From NCBI GenBank assembly GCA_026874595.1, contig CM049322.1:28063840-28127839 (forward strand): DNA of 64,000 nucleotides. Direction: 5' to 3'. The notes beneath the pieces are model-generated. The model did not search any database. It was not told the origin of the DNA and saw only the letters and a list, made by a program, of their open reading frames with translations. The position numbers were made by a program, and so were the translations under genes. The first letter of the stretch is position 1. Every line of letters begins with the position of its first letter. Shown piece by piece: positions 1-11,700 of the stretch. Source of the DNA: Sipunculus nudus. Lineage: Eukaryota > Annelida > Sipuncula > Golfingiida > Sipunculidae.

Positions 1-780
1 TGAGATATGAGCTTGGATGTCTGCAGCGAGAACTAGAATGTAGGTGGCACAACCTGTCATAAAATCAAGAAAGCTGTCCAAGATGTATAAAACTGCAAAA
101 TTTTCTGCATATATGTCAAACCACTGCCGAGATAGGAGTGATATTATCCCACCGCAGACAAACAGATGGACACTGTGCAAAAATGGTTGCAGATGGCACC
201 ACCAGTTTTGTGTATGATAAAGAGCTATGTGAGATCTATACAATTTTGGCCCAATCAGTCAAACGGTTCCCGAGATATGAGCTTGGATGTCTGCAGCATG
301 ACGTGAATGTAGATGGCGCCTTCTGTAAAAAAATCAAAAAAGCTATCCAGGATGCATACGCATGCCCAATTTCAGGTGAATTAGTCGATTCACTGCAAAG
401 AAATGAGTGATTTTAACCCAAGGCAGATGAACAGATGGACACTGTGCAAACATGGTTGCAGGTGGCACCACCATTTTTTGTGTATGTTATAAAGCTATCC
501 AAGGGCTACATTTGTACAAAATTTTTTTTCTGATTGGTCAAACGGTTCCCCAGATATGTGGGTTTATGTGTGGAAACAGACGCACAAATGGACGCTAGGC
601 CAAGAGGAAAGGTCAGAGGTCAATGCAAATTGGTTAGGCACCAGTTCACATGTGACCCAATAATTGTTGCAAGTTTCGGAAAAATCTGTCCTGTAGTCCC
701 AGAGGAATTCTCTGGAAACTAACGCCGCCGCGGCAGCGGAACCCAGTCATAAACATAGTTTCCGCAAAACTTCGTTTTGG
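1..780 (+). repeat. Dispersed repeat of ~270-bp units with terminal hairpin
   Basis: The motif GAGATATGAGCTTGGATG recurs about 270 bp apart (near 2 and 272, decayed near 551), and ACAGATGGACACTGTGCAAA recurs near 162 and 431. The copy runs in from the left window edge. It ends in a GCC/GCG-rich tract (722-740) and a hairpin whose arms CAAAAC and GTTTTG lie at 765-770 and 774-779, followed by GGATACAAT. The same end module is seen near 29514-29585. The 90- and 62-codon ORFs inside are repeat-derived and not considered genes. Family name unknown to me. Confidence 0.7.
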
Positions 781-2640
781 TGGATACAATTATAAATTTA
801 CACAATAGTATACAAAGTCATGTGAGCTCACAACCCAAACACCGTCTCCATGAATACTGGTCATTTCCTGTATCGCCTGCAAGCTGCCTGCGTCCTGTAA
901 CCCGTGCGAGCCATGCTTGTGTTCATGCGGTCATAAATTGAACAAACAATCAAGAGGAGTTTACCAATTTGCTTGGTTAAAACTAAACTTTTCTGGCTGA
1001 TGGTATTATTAGAAAGTACACAAAAAATGCTAATAATGGGTCTGGTTTATGTTGATTGACAGTGTACCTGTAGGCCATGAAGCGTTGTCAGAAATGAAGA
1101 AAAAAAATTTGCATCTTCATAAGGCCTTGTAAATATAATGCTTTCTTCAGACTTAGATGTAAAGACACTCTGGTGCCAGTAATCTGGTCATAATGTCAGA
1201 GGTACGATATAACGCTTATTTTACCCAAGAAGGCCAGTGGATCCCTGCTGTGACGTGCCACAGTGTGAAACTGTGAATAAAGAATGAAAATTCAGTAATT
1301 CACTTTGTGACCATAACCATCCACATCATAAGAAAACACAGACTTTAAAATTAATAGAAACAATGAAGGAAGCAACAGAGAATGGGTCTTTGTATCACTT
1401 ATCTGGTCTCTCCACAAAATATTTTGACCCTGGCCACTGATATACTGGGTAGTATAGGCCTCACACTTATCAATATATTTATAAATATTGTTAACACAAG
1501 AATCTGTGTTCCACAAGATCTCCACTTAATAGTAATAATACTACCTACACCTGTCCTAACCTTGTTCAATACATGTACTCCAGTATTCAGTATATTTTTA
1601 CTAGTACAAACTCCTTACTGATGGCTCTATCACCAAGTGTCAGATCTCTAGAGATTGAAGTTTAGAGAAAACTGACCTGCAATGTCAAAATCTCTTATTA
1701 ATTATTATCTTTGTATTATCTTGTTAAAGTAGGTTATAATTTCACACAAAACAACTTGACAACAAATAGTTTTATTACCACTGTGCCAGTCTGGAGCTTA
1801 AGTTAAAGGTATGTGTTGGGGGGGGGGGGGGGTGAGTTGTGAGACTGCTTTTCCAATATGTTAGTTGTTACAAACTGCCATGTTTACCAGTATAGTGTGC
1901 AGGCTTTAATGATTAATCATACACTCAAGGCAAGCATGCATCTAATAATTTGTAGTCACTGTAAACACTATATTAGTATATATATATATTACTATCAGTA
2001 TTATATTAAACTATTACTATTAGTATTATGTTTGGAACTGTACATTTGACAAAATTCACTTGTTTCAAATTCAAGCTGTAAAATGTCTGACGTACAACGG
2101 TCAATTTCCGTACACTGCATTTTAACCAAATTATAATTAATATATGCCCAATAAGCGTGCAACCAGCCACGCCTTGGTAGATTCCGGCATATTTTGGTGA
2201 TTTTGGCACGAGCCGGTGACCAGGTGGTGAGCGGGTATGCGAGTAACGGAGTAGCTAAGAACGCCGAAGCCGCAAAAAATATAGCTTACTTACAAACATT
2301 ATCTTTTATAATGACACCACACATTGACAGAGTACAAACAGTGAATGTGCCGTGAGCACATGCTTCTAATTCACAGTAACCCTTACCTTTGCAGAAAAAA
2401 ATTCCGACGAATGAGACAAAAACTCTCATATAGCACACACACACATAAGATGTAGCCTCCGTAGCCCATATCAATCGTGTCTGCGACCTCGGCGTTCGTG
2501 ACCTCAGGCAGGAGAATGCAGCCTTGTGACCTTAGGTGGCCGATGATCTCTCACAATTAATTGACTTGCTGCACTGATTTTCATCAGTGTTTTTCTTTCA
2601 TGAGTCCTAGAAAACAATTTTCATGCCACTCGATCGGGAA
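781..2640. other. AT-rich non-coding stretch; poly-G at 1818-1832
   Basis: No gene is supported. The ORFs here (for example 1292-1525 on the minus strand and 1382-1621 on the plus strand) are short, overlap on both strands and are compositionally biased. A run of 15 G lies at 1818-1832 and a short TA-rich tract near 1976-1990. From about 2480 the sequence becomes richer in CpG, leading into the island that follows. Confidence 0.6.
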
Positions 2641-2902
2641 AACTGGCGATGAATGATGCCGGCTTCGAGAAACAGGCGGCTGACCCTGCGACATCAGGGC
2701 AGACGGAGTTTAAGTTCTCCCAACTCATTCGCCGCCGGGGCGCGGTAACCAAGTGTAGCCGCCATTTCGATTGGTTCATTTTCATAGCAACCTGTCAATC
2801 AAAGTCGCACCTGCAGCAATGCCGCCAGCATGGTAAAACGTTCTCATCACTGTAATCATTGTAAACATATAGGAACACTGATTTTCACCAACTGTGCTTG
2901 AC
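2641..2902 (+). promoter_or_regulatory. CpG-rich promoter-like island
   Basis: A GC- and CpG-rich patch stands out from AT-rich flanks. It contains GCCGCCATTT (2758-2767), which fits the YY1 consensus, followed at once by an inverted CCAAT box (ATTGG, 2770-2774). That combination is common in TATA-less promoters. An ATG in good context follows at 2903. No experimental or comparative support is available; the promoter role is inferred from composition and motifs. Confidence 0.35.
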
Positions 2903-3038
2903 ATGGCCTCGCCGGAATCTGTGGTCAGAAGGCAGCTGACCGCTGCATTGATCGGCAACGTGGCAGAGGCCAACAAGTGCAGACGACTCCAAGCAGCATA
3001 TATTTGCTTTCGGAAAGTCGCACTTTTAAATTCACCGG
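2903..3038 (+). CDS. Candidate first coding exon, unidentified protein
   Basis: The ATG sits in a strong context (GACATGG: G at -3, G at +4) directly after the CpG-rich island. It opens a frame beginning MASPESVVRRQLTAALIG, continuing through NVAEANKCRRLQAAYICFRK. The composition is unlike the surrounding AT-rich junk: charged, Ala/Arg-rich and helix-like. A possible 5' splice site, G|GTACGG, follows at 3039, after 45 codons plus one base (phase 1); without splicing the frame stops at 3074-3076. Phase 1 would fit the two-base lead of the exon at 16259, giving an Asp at the junction, but one in three random pairings would fit. I recognise no family. The opposite strand also has an open frame here, so strand is not certain. 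Confidence 0.35.
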
Positions 3039-3690
3039 GTACGGATAATAGGCCCTTTTTTAAGATAGGCTTTTAAAAGAGGGTGTCGGCGATCAGCTGC
3101 ATGGCATATACAACATAACACAAACCTCGGTATACATTTAACATATTCATGTTTACATATACTATTCCCAGCTCAGACAAGATCGTGTTGGTGTCTGCAA
3201 CCGCTGTCTGACAACCGCACTCTGACAACCTAAGGTCACGGCCGGACGGCCTGCTTGTCGGGTAAAAGTAAACACACGATAAACACTAAAAAGCGTGCAC
3301 ATGCAGGAAATTTGGGGGGGGGGGGGGGGGTTCTTTTGAAACAATTTTCAGTGCGTTATTTGGGTTAATTAATTTTGATCGATATAATCACAGAACGCAT
3401 AAACATTACCGTAAATTCAGTCTGCCTTAATCAGATAGGTCTATAAACCGATTTTCTTTTTATCACGTGCTCAGTCTCCCACCGTGATGTGATACCTGTA
3501 TACATATCCGAGTCCCTAATCTGGAATAATCCACACAAGTTGTTAATACTGAAATCGACAATATTTTTTATGAGGATCTTTATCATAAAAAAATATAGGC
3601 GTAGGCCTACAGATAAGGACAATATGCCCCATTACAGCTACACAGTCAAGTTAACCCAATACAAAACGTCTTCTCTCTCTCATATAAATA
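3039..3690. other. Non-coding; poly-G at 3314-3330
   Basis: The CpG-rich island fades by about 3260. A 17-base G run lies at 3314-3330. Nothing else is recognised: the short ORFs overlap one another on both strands and lack splice or start context. Confidence 0.5.
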
Positions 3691-3695
3691 TAAAC

Positions 3696-3697
<2 letters not shown>

Positions 3698-3747
<50 letters not shown>
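3698..3747. repeat. (TA)n microsatellite
   Basis: About 25 uninterrupted TA dinucleotides, ending in TGCGTGTGTGG. Simple repeat. Confidence 0.97.
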
Positions 3748-3750
<3 letters not shown>

Positions 3751-4398
3751 TGTGTGGACTGAGTTTAGAATCTAGTCAAGTTTAAAACCGGATCAGGCCA
3801 GATGAAAAATATTTTATAATCCACATAACAATCGTGTGGTACAGACTTCAGAACTGAAATCTGGTCTGGTCAGATTTCGAACTAGGCCAGCCCGGATTAG
3901 TATTCTTATCCATTTCATGGCTGGTCTAATTGTTATTACCTTGAATCAGAGAATACATTCTATCCCAGTTGCACTATATATACTGTGAAAGGTAGGCCTA
4001 TATGTATCAAAAACATGCAAAAGAAACAAGAATATAATGAATATTAAGTTTATTGGTAAACCACGGTGTTTTATAACCCATCCACCAGAATACTTAATAT
4101 TTAGTCAAGAGATAATTACTGAATTATATAACTGGAATGTTATCATAATTATGCCTTCTAGAAAGTTTACAAGATCACATCAATTTTAACTATAAACCAA
4201 CAACATGAAGATACTGAAGATGTAAAAAATAAAGAGCAATTTAATTTTTAAAATCACAAATGTCAGCATATTTGTGTCATCTTCGTTTCATGCATGCACG
4301 TGAGTCTGTAAGACCACATCAACTAAAACTTTAGTACAGTAAAATATAGATCTGGGAAGCTGGTGAAAAACTTGATGCTTAGATATCACACGACTTAC
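3748..4398. other. AT-rich non-coding, nothing recognised
   Basis: No ORF, repeat family or splice-bounded island can be supported here. It would lie in the intron downstream of the minus-strand exon at 4399-4647 if that exon is real. Confidence 0.5.
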
Positions 4399-4647
4399 TA
4401 ATAATATCCATTATTAATCAAATTTATCTTCATGTGAACTGTGACACCAATATTGGGGAACTGATTAGAGAATGCAAAATAACGTTGCCAATTTAAATTT
4501 AGCTGTTCTTGTATTCTTTGCTGTTTTGATGGCAGTTGTGGATTACTGTAACCTTCCCGCTCTACGGCATCAGCATATTTGAGCTTCATGGTGGAAACAT
4601 GCTTGTGGTCGTCATGAAAGTCACGGTATTCTAAGTGTTTAAAGGTG
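4399..4647 (-). CDS. Candidate internal exon, unidentified protein
   Basis: On the minus strand a pyrimidine-rich acceptor (ATTTTGTTCAG, cut after 4648) is followed by a 249-nt frame of 82 full codons. It ends at a consensus GTAAGT donor (4398-4393). The lead is one base and the tail two bases, so it would be an internal exon with split codons at both ends. The peptide is hydrophilic and protein-like: HLEYRDFHDDHKHVSTMKLK, then YADAVEREGYSNPQLPSKQQ, then RIQEQLNLNWQRYFAFSNQF. It has no repeats or low complexity, unlike almost every other ORF in the window. The in-frame TAG at 4400-4398 spans the splice junction, as expected if the GT is used. I do not recognise the family; it could also be a remnant of a transposon-encoded protein. 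It is the longest non-repeat coding-like island in the window. Confidence 0.5.
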
Positions 4648-4985
4648 CTGAACAAAATATTCCATGCGTTCTCAATTTTAAAATATGTAGCACATCAACA
4701 TATTTATACTCCTTTCATTGAAAGTTTAGCACTCTATATTATTGGTATATTTTGAGAATAGTTTCACACATAAGCTCCAGTATCTGTATATCTGTATAAT
4801 TAATGTATGGATGCTATCTTGGAAAGTTTTATTGTTGATATGTAACTATTTGTGACAGTTTTATTTCTATTTTTGAGACTGTTTAATGACTGCAATCATT
4901 CAATGTTCTCAAAAGTAGACTGCATTATGGATTGCCCTGCAACTTTATATGTCTGTTATGAGAGTCTAGCACATAGCACATTTAT
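4648..4985. other. AT-rich non-coding
   Basis: No feature recognised. If the minus-strand exon at 4399-4647 is real, this is the 3' part of its upstream intron. Confidence 0.4.
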
Positions 4986-5545
4986 TTATATACAGGGTTC
5001 CCAACCGTTATGAAAATCGTGAACTAGAGCATCTCACGGGTCCATAATATACCCGTTGTATGTCTTGTGACCTCTGACCTCCTTTAATATGTATGAATTA
5101 CATAATATATATTATTTAATAAATGGTTAATATTTATAATGGGTTTTATGAAATTCCTTCAAATTATTGGTAGGTCATCACGACGCCACCAAAGTCTGTT
5201 GACCCTTTACCTCATTAAATATGCATGGATTATGCCGGAGATCGAACTAAGGCAAGATATATATTGCTTAACAGTTTTGTTGAGTATCATAAAAAAACCT
5301 TCATACTCCTGGAAAGTTATTGTGACGACATGCACCACAAAGTAGCTTGGTGACCTCATAAAATATGCGTAGATTTTGCCAATAATCGAACTCGGGCGAG
5401 ATAATCTATTGGTTAGAAGTTATATATGATGAGTTTCATGTAAAACCATCAAATCCATGGTAAGTTATCGTGGCGGCACTAAAAGTTAACGGATGGAACG
5501 ACCGTGGGTATACCACAATACGTACCGTCATAGATGGTCGAATAA
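4986..5545. repeat. Dispersed repeat of ~150-bp units
   Basis: Three related segments recur. The marker 'ACCTC(C/A)(T)TTAATATG / CATTAAATATGCATG / CATAAAATATGCGTAG' appears near 5075, 5212 and 5353. A second marker, ATCGAACT plus GGC/GGG, appears near 5241 and 5386. The 3' side carries a GGATGGAACGACCGTGGG tail. This matches the architecture of the other dispersed families: tandem core units and a GC-richer end. No coding content. Confidence 0.55.
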
Positions 5546-5582
5546 TACCTGGAAAATGAGTTTGCCTTTCCCTAGTCAGGAA

Positions 5583-5756
5583 ACTGGTATCATCTGACCG
5601 CCACTGATATCAGACGAGACTGATCTCGGTGACTGGTATCGTCAGACCGTCACTGATATCAGACCAGACTGATATCAGTGACTGGTATCGTCAGACCGTC
5701 ACTGATATCAGACCAGACTGCTATCGCTGACTGATAACACCAGACCGTCAAAGATG
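5583..5756. repeat. Minisatellite, 49-bp unit x ~3.5
   Basis: ACTGGTAT/ACTGATAA starts at 5583, 5632, 5681 and 5730, exactly 49 bp apart. The unit itself carries the internal near-inverted pair GGTATCGTCAG and CTGATATCAG, so single strands could fold. Confidence 0.9.
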
Positions 5757-7559
5757 ATTGTTAAAGATACAGATATGTATGTTAAAAATCCGATGTTTTT
5801 ACCCTTAATGCCTGGGAAATATCAAGTTAAAATATATAACAATACATTTTTATTATATATTTATTCCGCCATATTTTATGTAATCCTAAAATTTCCATAT
5901 ACCACAATGTAGAGAACAATCATTTTCTCATGTTAAAAATATGTTTAACTTAATTCTTATTATTCAGTATCTTAAATTATTCTCAAGAAAAAACCCGACA
6001 CCAACCAGGCCAATATATGTACACATATATATATATATGTGTGTGTGTGTGTCTGGAAATGCGGGATCAATTAACTGGATTAAAGAAACTGGATAACTAT
6101 AAGCTTGGAAGACAATCACATTTGACTATGTTGGATGAATGATCATGAAGGTCAAAAAGTGAACCGTGATAAAACCCTATCCGCCATCAACGGACAAATC
6201 ACATAATTAATACGTTAATAAATAGATGAATGATCAAAAGTATCAACAAAGACGGGCCGAATATCATAAACATAAAGATTTACTTCCAGTTGCAAGACAA
6301 AAATATGGACGACAGTTGTTTTGTCTGTTCAGTATTTTTTTATAATTTAATAGAGATGTTTAATTTATATCTGATATCACAATTGATCATGTTCAACTTA
6401 ATCTAAATCAAAAACAGATTTCTGCAGCATGTCTGTGAACGTCCTACGTTTTCCGTCACCGGGAGAGATGGATGGCGTTGGTCAATTGGTCACAGCATAT
6501 GTTTACGCGGCAGCCAGAGAAAAGAGTGTTATGTGTTGCCGGAGGGGTGGTGGGGAGGGGCGCAGAAACGTTATACAAACGGTAGATAAAGAAAAACGAA
6601 AAGGATTACTGGTGTTCATATACTAGTATTGTTTATATGTGTGTGTTCATCGGTTACATATTCACTCAGAAGAAACTCATGTTTACCTAAAAGTAATTTT
6701 CTTGTTACGTTTTTGTTTGTTCATCTACTATGCCTCTTTTTTTAATTTTGTTTGAAAATGAAAAAATTTATGAATAAAACCATCCCATATCACAGAACGA
6801 TCAATACCGTCACTCTTGATATTTAGTATATCCTTTACTTGTCCAAACAGAGACACCATAAGGTCCAGGTCATTCTAATAAGCCACGGCATGCTCCCATA
6901 TATGAAATGGGCCTTTGTCCAAGACGTCTCTGTATTCTTATTTTGCCATTTTGTTATCACCAATTTTTAGGGATATAAAATGCGCAAAAATAAGAAATAA
7001 ACCACAGATAGCACCACAAGTCTCGTGAAACGGACAACGTTGACACGGGCTTATAGAAGATCAAATATATATAGACGACCCCCGACACTTGTTTAGCTGA
7101 GAAAATGTGGCAACACTGATGTCATAATATCTCCAAAACTTGGTAAGGACCACGTTTAAATTCAAAATATTTGCAAAATATATGCTTAATTAAAAATTAA
7201 CTGTTTAGATTGATTTTCATCCAGAGACCTTGTTTTTAACTAGGAGCAATGGGGATGTATAATGCACGTATAGCTTAACAAGAGACTTAAGGATCTTACA
7301 TTGACATATTTTGAATAATAATTGGTGACAAACCATAACAAACAGTGGGGGAAAGAAGTCAGCTGTTATCCAAAGAAGTCCCAGAAAACCTTATTTTTGG
7401 TATTAAACTTTATTTTCAACTGAATTAACGTTTATTTTATTCTCTTCGTTAAAAACTATGTCTGACTATGACAGAAAAGATATAAACTGTTCATTTATAT
7501 TTTCTGATGCATGCATATGTAAATAAATAAAATATTTTGGCTCACAGAAAAATAAACAT
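5757..7559. other. AT-rich non-coding; small (TA)(TG) tract
   Basis: A compound (TA)n(TG)n tract lies at about 6025-6053. A 65-codon ORF at 6429-6626 starts in acceptable context but has no supporting splice or composition evidence. Nothing else is recognised. Confidence 0.5.
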
Positions 7560-8110
7560 GAGTGTGGATCAAGCTACATGCAGGCAACCAGCGTTGTATT
7601 CGAGGCTGGCCTATCCGGGTCCGGGTCTAAGGCACTATACACCCCCAAATCAGAGTCCTTGAGGCTTGAGCCCAGATCCGCTTGCTTTAAATCCGAAGCT
7701 TTTTGAACTACATGTAGTCAAAAATGGAAGTCCAAAATGCCTTTATCAAGGAGCATTTCAAACTAGAAATCTGAGATTATGAAGTATATTTCATGTTAGA
7801 TTACATTTGCCTTTTACATTGATGCTGAATAACATTAAAACCTCGAAACAGAGACTGAGTTTGGTATAGTTTTGTTTTGGTGATTTTGTGTGAATAGTTC
7901 GCACACAAAGGTCCTAATTGCTTAGATCACAGGGAATCTTTTTTTTTTTTTGTTGTTGGACTCGAGACGGCCTAGTGTCTCCATTTCTCACCTCTGAGTC
8001 CAGTGCCCTCGAATCCAAGTCCAAGTTCCTGAAAAGGGGACTCGAGTCTGGATTCGCGTCCAAATCCGTACCCAATTCCTACATAACTGCAGTTAACATC
8101 AACATACAAG
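7560..8110. repeat. Diverged dispersed repeat rich in GACTCGAGTC-like words
   Basis: Clusters of GGACTC, GAGTCC, AATCC and CCAAGTCC words occur at 7600-7700 and 7960-8080, around a less structured middle. This suggests an old dispersed element with short internal repeats. An 11-base T run lies near 7939-7949. Boundaries are approximate and the family is unknown. Confidence 0.4.
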
Positions 8111-9325
8111 TCGCATGAACAATATACCTGAAACGTTTGTTGCTAATAGCTACAAGGGCTCCAGGGAAATTTGGTAAAAGATACTAAATAATGTACGCAA
8201 ACACCTGGGATTTTAATTTATATTGGCGCAAAGAAGCAATTTTGAAAATGATTAAACTCAGTTCATACTCATTAAATATCCCTTTCTCTATAAGGTACAG
8301 CATCATAATATACATGGCAAAGATTGAGTAATTTCTAACTAATTCAGGATAAGCAGAATATACTCTTTCACCTCATAAAAATGGACCAATAGGTGGTGCC
8401 ATCTGCAGGCGACGATCTTACAGCAGTCACATGAGCAACATGTCTGCCAAATATGGTAACGATTGGTGCAACAGTTGATGAAATAATGGTAATACATTTT
8501 GCACCATATATGTAAACATGTTAAATAACAAAGTCTCCTAATCAGCAAAATAGAAAGTCGCGTTATCCTGTCAACATAAGTATTTTTTGTTGTTGTCTCT
8601 TTTCGTTGCATTTGCTATGATAGGCCAAGGAGAATAACAACAACCACATAAGAATATGTCATTACCGAGCATTTTGGACTTGTGATGTCCTACACATATA
8701 ACCTAGAAGTCATAACATGTTACAATATATATATAAATGTTAGAGGGAATATCTGAAGTTCTCCAGAGAATTAAAAAAATATATATCTTTTGGGTGAGGA
8801 CACAAAGTACAATATCCTAAACAATAAATCCCATCCTTTACCTATAGGCCACATCACACCAATAACATCAAAATCTGCATTGCAGGTGTGCAGATAGATG
8901 CTTGATAAAAAAGATGTTGTTTATACTATAGTCAGGACTTAACATTTACTACTTGCTTTAGTTGTCCAAATGTTTTCAGCATGTAACTTGCAGAATATAG
9001 GCCGCCTTGTTCTATTTAAGGTTTCAAGGACCTCCCTGGATATTATGTAAGAAGTTCCTGAATCCAACGATTGCGATTTATGAACTGTGGTTCAAAAGTT
9101 AAGGGACTGGCACTATTGCTGTAAATTGGCAAATTAAATATAACACGTGAAATGTGTGAAAATACCCGAAAAAATCACCATATAAAACTATCAATGGTCA
9201 ATAAGCAGTCCTTTTTCAGGACACTTGAATAGCATATATACAGCTGAGACACTAACACGTCTGACGTTCTCAAAACTACAGGTAAAAATGCATAAATTAA
9301 AAAAAAAATACTAATGCTGCCACTA
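8111..9325. other. Non-coding; fragments of dispersed repeats
   Basis: GGTGGTGCCATCTGCAG near 8393 resembles the palindrome-bearing family seen at 9501. Otherwise only AT-rich sequence and short ORFs without support. Confidence 0.4.
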
Positions 9326-9875
9326 CAATCTTCATGACCTGAAGAAACTTGTCATAAATCAACGTTCTAGGTGTCGGAGCACTAGATGAAACCAAAGATG
9401 GGAAACTGATACGAATGCTATATTTGCAATTGTTTCAATCATCTCATTTGCCGTCTCAAAAATTAAGGTGAAAGGTGTAAAGAAAAAATAAAAAAATAAA
9501 GGTGGCGCCACCAGTCTTAAGACATTTATGAAACAATATATGATCACTAAGCACACTAGGTTTCAGGACAAAATATGAAACAACAGCTGAAAACTTTCTG
9601 TTATTTGGCAGTCTTAAAATATATAATAAAGTCTGAATAATAAATGCGTCAACAATTGAAATAATACAAGTGGTGCCACAAGTCTTCATCAACTGCTAAC
9701 ACCAGTTATGATTACTGTGTTCATACCAGGTTTCAGGACACTTTAGAAAAAACCACAGCTAGGAACCTGCATGATACGACTGGTTTGATTTGACTTTCTC
9801 ATATAAAAGAAAAAAAAACTAAAAATTAGAAAAAAATTGAAGGTGGCCCCACAAGGCATAAGCCTTTTTTTCGAT
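9326..9875. repeat. Dispersed repeat, ~170-bp units with GGTGGCGCCACC
   Basis: Three units are marked by GGTGGCGCCACC (9501-9512), GTGGTGCCACA (near 9669) and GGTGGCCCCACA (near 9841), about 170 bp apart. Each is followed by AGTCTT/AGGCAT and by GGTTTCAGGACA or GTCGGAGCAC-like words. An A-rich run precedes each palindrome. Related units occur at 17986-18240 and 24141-24480. The small ORFs over this region follow the repeat and are not genes. Confidence 0.7.
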
Positions 9876-10150
9876 ATTTTGTTTTCGAGGCCTTATTTTT
9901 TTAAGTTTTTACTTCTTTCAATCTTTTGATATCTGAGGCCTTATTTTGTTATGTTTAAATTCTTTCGATCTTTTGATTTCTGAGGCCTTATTTTGTTACG
10001 TTTTTACTTCTTTAGATCTTTTGATTTTTTTTCGAGGCCTTATTTTGTTATGTTCTCATCTCAGTCAATCTTCTGATTCCGGGGGCCTTCATGACAAACC
10101 TCTGTCCTCAGACAATCTAATTATTCCTGGGGCCTTCTTTCTATGATCCC
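9876..10150. repeat. Degenerate T-rich minisatellite, ~48-bp unit x ~5
   Basis: GAGGCCTTATTTTGTTA recurs with starts near 9887, 9935, 9982 and 10034, and a decayed GGGGCCTTC near 10082 and 10132. Units are T-rich with CTTTNGATCTTTTGAT between. Confidence 0.8.
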
Positions 10151-11230
10151 TGCTCTGTCAACGGGACGCTAATCGCACGAACATACTGCATAGGTGCATT
10201 TGGGAGCTGTGTATCGTGTGTATAAATCGCATCGAATTATATTAATATATATTAGACACAAGAATAAAATACGTTGAAGAAATATATATTTATATATATA
10301 TATTGTATACTTGAGCAAGGAATAAATACTTTTACCGAATTCAAAATATGGTGTAAATAAATATGTTTTATACCCTGTACTCTCCTGTGCCCTGCATGCA
10401 TTCTTAAAAATATTTTTGTGCAATTTATAGATTTCATTTAATTTCTTACATTTGTTTCGTCTATAGTTCAGTATTTTTAATAATGAAATGACCTGTTTCA
10501 CTACATATCCATGCAGGACCATATCACAATATACGTTTTAAACTCAGTTGTTTGTACACATACCTGCTTTCTTCGTTATATAATTCTAATATAGCATGGA
10601 CACATTATAATACTTATATCTGAATATATATACGTACAACTTTTTTATTATAAACAAATAAACATGACACAATTTACTTCGCTATATATGTATATACATG
10701 TACAACCTCAAAATTAACGATCTGACGTTTATCTGATGTTTGCATCATATGTTTTCCTCATTACTCTGAGACTAATATACCTGCATTTTTCCCATGGGTT
10801 AAACCATGCAAAATAGTCTTCAGTATACAGAATAAAACATGTGACCAGTATATAGACAATGCATTTATTGTCCATAAGGTATTTAAAAAAAAAAAACATA
10901 AAAACCCCTCTGAAAGAAGTTTGGAAAGGATTAAGGGCTTCGTATTGGCACACTAAAAATCCTTTCCCTGATGCAAAAATTACTCTCTTCTTACAGTGTA
11001 TACCACGGGGGATATATATATAGGAGTCAATAAAATGTATGTTTCTCAAGGAACTGAAGATGAGGTACATGCATGTTATTCTTTATATTAGTTACAGAGG
11101 TCTTAAAAATATATTCTGTATGTTACCGTGTAATTGAACAGTTTTATCATTTATTCACATGCGGCTGAACGTGATAAATATGTCCTACCCGCAAAGAGAT
11201 TTAATACTTTACATCAGGAATCTGCTTATG
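10151..11230. other. AT-rich non-coding
   Basis: Minus-strand ORFs of 117 and 113 codons at 10169-10522 and 10729-11070 are AT-rich, Tyr/Ile/Phe-heavy, interrupted by TA runs (near 10290) and lack start context or splice support. I regard them as chance ORFs. Confidence 0.5.
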
Positions 11231-11236
11231 TACATT

Positions 11237-11376
11237 CAGCCTGTATGACTGGCAGTATGGGTTTGGACAGTCAGCCTGTATGACTGGCAGTATGGGTATG
11301 GACAGTCAGCCTGTATGACTGGCAGTATGGGTTTGGACAGTCAGCCTGTATGACTGGCAGTATGGGTATGTACAGT
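11237..11376. repeat. Minisatellite, 35-bp unit x 4
   Basis: Four nearly identical units starting CAGCCTGTATGACTGGCAGT at 11237, 11272, 11307 and 11342. The units alternate GGGTTTGGACAG and GGGTATGGACAG, so a two-unit (70-bp) step is visible. Confidence 0.95.
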
Positions 11377-11700
11377 CAAACAACACGGCTAGACGACGAA
11401 GATGGGCAAAGTGTCACCAGCCCGGCCTTCTCTCCCCGTCCAGGAACCTGTAATTATCTCACGACATTAAATATCCAGACGCACTGCGCACCCTCCTCAC
11501 CTACCAGGCCCGGTGTATGATCCGCGGGAGATCTGCAACCAGCAACACAGATAAATAAATCTATGAAGATGACCCACGGCCGCCTTGCCGCGCGCTGTGC
11601 TTAGGTACAGGCTAGCCCGGGCTGTAATTAACAGAGCTGGTCTGATTACACCACGCAGATACATCCAGAGGTCGTCATTTGACTTAATTTTCCTTTTTCC
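11377..11700. promoter_or_regulatory. GC-rich unique island with homeodomain-like sites
   Basis: A CpG-containing island (GCCGCC, CCGCGCGC, CGGCCTTC) is embedded in AT-rich DNA. TAATTA/TAATTAAC words lie near 11452 and 11626. It also contains acceptor-like tracts on both strands (CTTCTCTCCCCGTCCAG ending near 11450; GTTGCTGGTTGCAG on the minus strand), so a small exon cannot be excluded, but no frame longer than about 20 codons stays open between good sites. A conserved non-coding element is the favoured reading, by composition only. Confidence 0.3.

Noticed and set aside
6429-6626. 65-codon plus ORF after TTTCTGCAG
   Set aside because: The second half is a Gly/Arg run from GGGG-rich DNA, and no donor or poly(A) signal supports it.
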